From the NCBI RefSeq assembly GCF_020742345.1, contig NZ_DYXC01000051.1, positions 1 to 24,238 of the forward strand: a DNA stretch of 24,238 nucleotides. The letters run 5' to 3'. A program made the translations under genes and the position numbers. The notes under the pieces were generated by a model. It was not told the DNA's origin and did no database searches. It saw nothing but the letters and a program-made list of their open reading frames with translations. The stretch's first letter is position 1, and each line of letters begins with the position of its first letter. Source of the stretch: Enteractinococcus helveticum (lineage in GTDB: Bacteria; Actinomycetota; Actinomycetes; Actinomycetales; Micrococcaceae). Of the stretch, positions 22,277 to 24,238 are shown piece after piece.

Positions 22277-23050
22277 TTAGCCAACCGTGGGACGGCGCAC
22301 AGTAGTTGATAGTGTGCCAATGTCTTGGATTTCACATTCCACGGTTTGTCCGTCGTAGATGGTGCCCACACCGGCAGGGGTGCCGGTTAGGATGACGTCG
22401 CCGGGGAGCAGGGTGAAGGCCTCGGAGATGTACGACACCAGGGTGCGCACATCAAAGATCATGTCCTGGGTGTTGCCATTCTGGCGCAGCTCGCCGTCAA
22501 CCCAGGAGCGGATTTGCACATTATCAGGGTCCAGTTCGGTTTCGATCCACGGGCCTAACGGGCACGATCCGTCGAAACCTTTGGCGCGCGCCCACTGGTC
22601 CTCGACGCGCTGAACGTCGCGTGCTGTGAGATCATTGCCTACGGTGTAGCCAAAGATGACTTCATCTACCCGGTCAATTGGCACATCTTTGGCAATACGG
22701 CCAATGATAACGGCCAGTTCTGCCTCGTAGGAGACTTCTTCAGTCCAATCGGGCAGCATGACTGGTTCGTCCGTGCCCACCACGGAGGTATTGGGTTTGA
22801 AGAACAGCAGTGGTGAGGTGGGTACCTCGTTGCCGAGTTCCTCGGCGTGGGCCTGCCAGTTACGGCCTACACCAACCACTTTGGAGCGCGGCAGGATCGG
22901 GGTCACCAGGCGCACGTCGTCGAATTTCAGGGTCTGTGTTGTGGGCACAATGCCGGCATACATTGGGTCATTGGCTAACACGGTGATCGTGTCATTTTCG
23001 ACCACCCCGTAGTGGAAATCATCACGGTGAACAAAACGTGCAATGCGCAA
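22277..23050 (-). CDS. Fumarylacetoacetate hydrolase family protein
   Basis: A 257-residue protein of the FAH / 2-hydroxyhepta-2,4-diene-1,7-dioate isomerase family, which includes acylpyruvate hydrolases and oxaloacetate decarboxylases. The metal ligands are visible as E109 and E111 in SYEAELAVIIG and D140 in VGNDLTARD. VGVGRNWQAHAEE, PLLFFKPNTSVVG, KGFDGSCPLGPW and LPGDVILTGTPAGVG are family signatures. The start is TTG at 23050, supported by GGGGAGA about seven bases upstream; no ATG lies in a sensible position. It follows ilvE by 33 nt, so the two are likely cotranscribed. The substrate cannot be assigned. Confidence 0.92.
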   Translation of the reverse strand: MRIARFVHRDDFHYGVVENDTITVLANDPMYAGIVPTTQTLKFDDVRLVTPILPRSKVVGVGRNWQAHAEELGNEVPTSPLLFFKPNTSVVGTDEPVMLPDWTEEVSYEAELAVIIGRIAKDVPIDRVDEVIFGYTVGNDLTARDVQRVEDQWARAKGFDGSCPLGPWIETELDPDNVQIRSWVDGELRQNGNTQDMIFDVRTLVSYISEAFTLLPGDVILTGTPAGVGTIYDGQTVECEIQDIGTLSTTVRRPTVG

Positions 23051-23083
23051 GGTATCTTCTCCCCTATCTCAGCGTATGGCGAC

Positions 23084-24211
23084 TTAGGCTAGGCGGTGCA
23101 TCCAACCGTAAGTGTCTTTTTCGTGACCGGTCTGAATACCGACCAGTCGATTGCGCAGGGCGGTGGCAACCGGGAAGTCGGTGGATGGGGTGGTGTGAAC
23201 TTCTTCGCGGTCAGCTACCTGGCCGATGGGGGTGATTACGGCAGCGGTACCGCAGGCAAAGACTTCTTGGATGTCGCCAGAGGCCACGCCGTCTTTCCAT
23301 TCTTTGAAGGTGATGCTGCGTTCTTGGACGTCTAGGCCTTCGTCTTGACCCAGTTGCAGGATCGAATCGCGGGTAATGCCTTCCAGAATGGTTCCGGTCA
23401 GCTTCGGGGTGATAAGTTTATTGTCTTTGGTGACAAAGAAGACGTTCATGCCCCCGAGTTCTTCCAGTGAATCCTCAGGGCTGCGATCCAGGAAGATGAC
23501 CTGGTCGTGGCCACGGGATGCGCCTTGGAGCTGGGCGGCCAGGGAGGCGGCGTAATTGCCACCGAATTTGGCGGCACCGGTTCCACCTTCACCGGCACGG
23601 GCAAAGTCGCGTGAGACCCAGATGCTGACTGGTTTTAGTTCGCCACCAAAGTAGTTGCCTGCCGGTGAGGCAATCACGTGGAAGTTGAACTTGCGCGCCG
23701 GGCGGACACCGAGGAATTCCTCGGTGGCGATCATAAACGGACGTAAGTACAACGATTGGCCTTCACCGTTGGGCACCCATGCGCTGTCGCGAACCAGAAG
23801 CTCTTCTAGTGCTTTGACGAAGGCTTCTTCTGGTAGCTGCGGCATGGCCATACGGTGGGCCGATCGGTTCATGCGCGCTGCATTCTTATATGGGCGGAAC
23901 GTCCAGACGGAGCCATCATCGTGGCGGTAGGCTTTGAGACCTTCAAAGATTTCCTGGGCGTAATGCAGCACGGCAGCCGCAGGGCTCAGCGACAGTGGAC
24001 CGAATGGTTCAATACGAGCATTGGACCAGTTCCCGACCATGTTGAGGTATTCACCGGCCTCAAATGCTTTGTTTTGGCCTTCGACATCGGCGGTCCATTC
24101 AATGGTCACCATATGATCGGTGAAGTACTGCCCAAATCCTGGATCGGCTAGCACTTTCGCGCGGTCTGCCTCTGTCAGTGGATTCGGATTGGCTTGGTAC
24201 TGAAATTCCAT
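23084..24211 (-). CDS. ilvE: Branched-chain-amino-acid aminotransferase
   Basis: A 375-residue fold-type IV PLP enzyme for the last step of leucine, isoleucine and valine synthesis. The PLP lysine is K215 in GAAKFGGNYAAS. Other blocks are HYAQEIFEGLKAYR, FRPYKNAARMNRSA, LYLRPFMIAT, FLDRSPEDSLEELGGMNVF and EVFACGTAAVITPI, matching class II branched-chain aminotransferases. The ATG at 24211 has AAAGG about six bases upstream. It lies in the same chromosomal neighbourhood as leuCD and their regulator, together giving part of the branched-chain amino acid pathway. The promoter is beyond or at the right edge of the window. Confidence 0.97.
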   Translation of the reverse strand: MEFQYQANPNPLTEADRAKVLADPGFGQYFTDHMVTIEWTADVEGQNKAFEAGEYLNMVGNWSNARIEPFGPLSLSPAAAVLHYAQEIFEGLKAYRHDDGSVWTFRPYKNAARMNRSAHRMAMPQLPEEAFVKALEELLVRDSAWVPNGEGQSLYLRPFMIATEEFLGVRPARKFNFHVIASPAGNYFGGELKPVSIWVSRDFARAGEGGTGAAKFGGNYAASLAAQLQGASRGHDQVIFLDRSPEDSLEELGGMNVFFVTKDNKLITPKLTGTILEGITRDSILQLGQDEGLDVQERSITFKEWKDGVASGDIQEVFACGTAAVITPIGQVADREEVHTTPSTDFPVATALRNRLVGIQTGHEKDTYGWMHRLA

Positions 24212-24238
24212 GATTGACCTTTCTGCCGGCCCTGCCGG

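Noticed and set aside
1..24238. CRISPR arrays, insertion sequences, prophage or toxin-antitoxin genes.
   Set aside because: No regularly spaced direct repeats, transposase or integrase motifs, or small paired toxin-antitoxin frames were seen on either strand.

Overview
The window is chromosomal DNA of an actinobacterium. It most resembles Micrococcales/Micrococcaceae-type organisms: a DUF3515 lipoprotein, an IclR-family (NdgR/LtbR-type) regulator divergent from leuCD, a cysteine-free L32, a gltX block followed by Gln and Glu tRNAs, and frequent GTG/TTG starts. Base composition looks moderate for that group. Genus is inference. Almost everything lies on the minus strand and is core metabolism, so transcription mostly runs from high to low coordinates. 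I see no insertion sequence, prophage, CRISPR array or toxin-antitoxin pair.

Right end (22277-24238): ilvE and a fumarylacetoacetate-hydrolase-family gene form a short operon. Next (19722-22215) come gltX, a HAD phosphatase overlapping the gltX stop, tRNA-Gln(CTG), tRNA-Glu(CTC) and a strong intrinsic terminator. Region 19202-19721 is gene-poor, with a 57-codon open frame and a perfect 12-bp hairpin. thiL (18177-19166) converges on the iclR/ndgR-type regulator (17464-18180), and the two stop codons share one CTAG. The regulator is divergent from leuC-leuD, with two palindromes in the shared intergenic region.

The envelope/lipid block (10872-15110) is murA, plsC, gpsA and ddl, tightly packed, feeding peptidoglycan and phospholipid precursor supply. 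A DUF3515 lipoprotein on the plus strand (10325-10864) converges on ddl. A DAK2-domain protein, recG, rsmD and coaD follow (5776-10158). The ribosome/RNA/repair operon is yceD, rpmF, rnc and mutM (3125-5569), with stops and starts abutting. Its leader and first yceD codons contain two mutually exclusive perfect stems, one of which buries the yceD ribosome-binding site. I consider this the most interesting regulatory candidate in the window.

Left end (1-3058): an LCP-family cell-wall glycopolymer ligase overlaps by one base a long glycosyltransferase gene (start GTG at 1964) that runs off the left edge. It has at least 654 codons, with a complete GT4-like domain, a helical/TPR-like linker and the beginning of a second GT-B domain. 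Together they suggest the start of a surface-polysaccharide locus continuing to the left.

The most unusual coding observation is the HAD gene. Its catalytic DVDDTL motif lies upstream of every ATG/GTG/TTG in its frame, so it either starts at a non-standard codon (ATC at 20710, 7 nt after AAGG) or is made by another mechanism.
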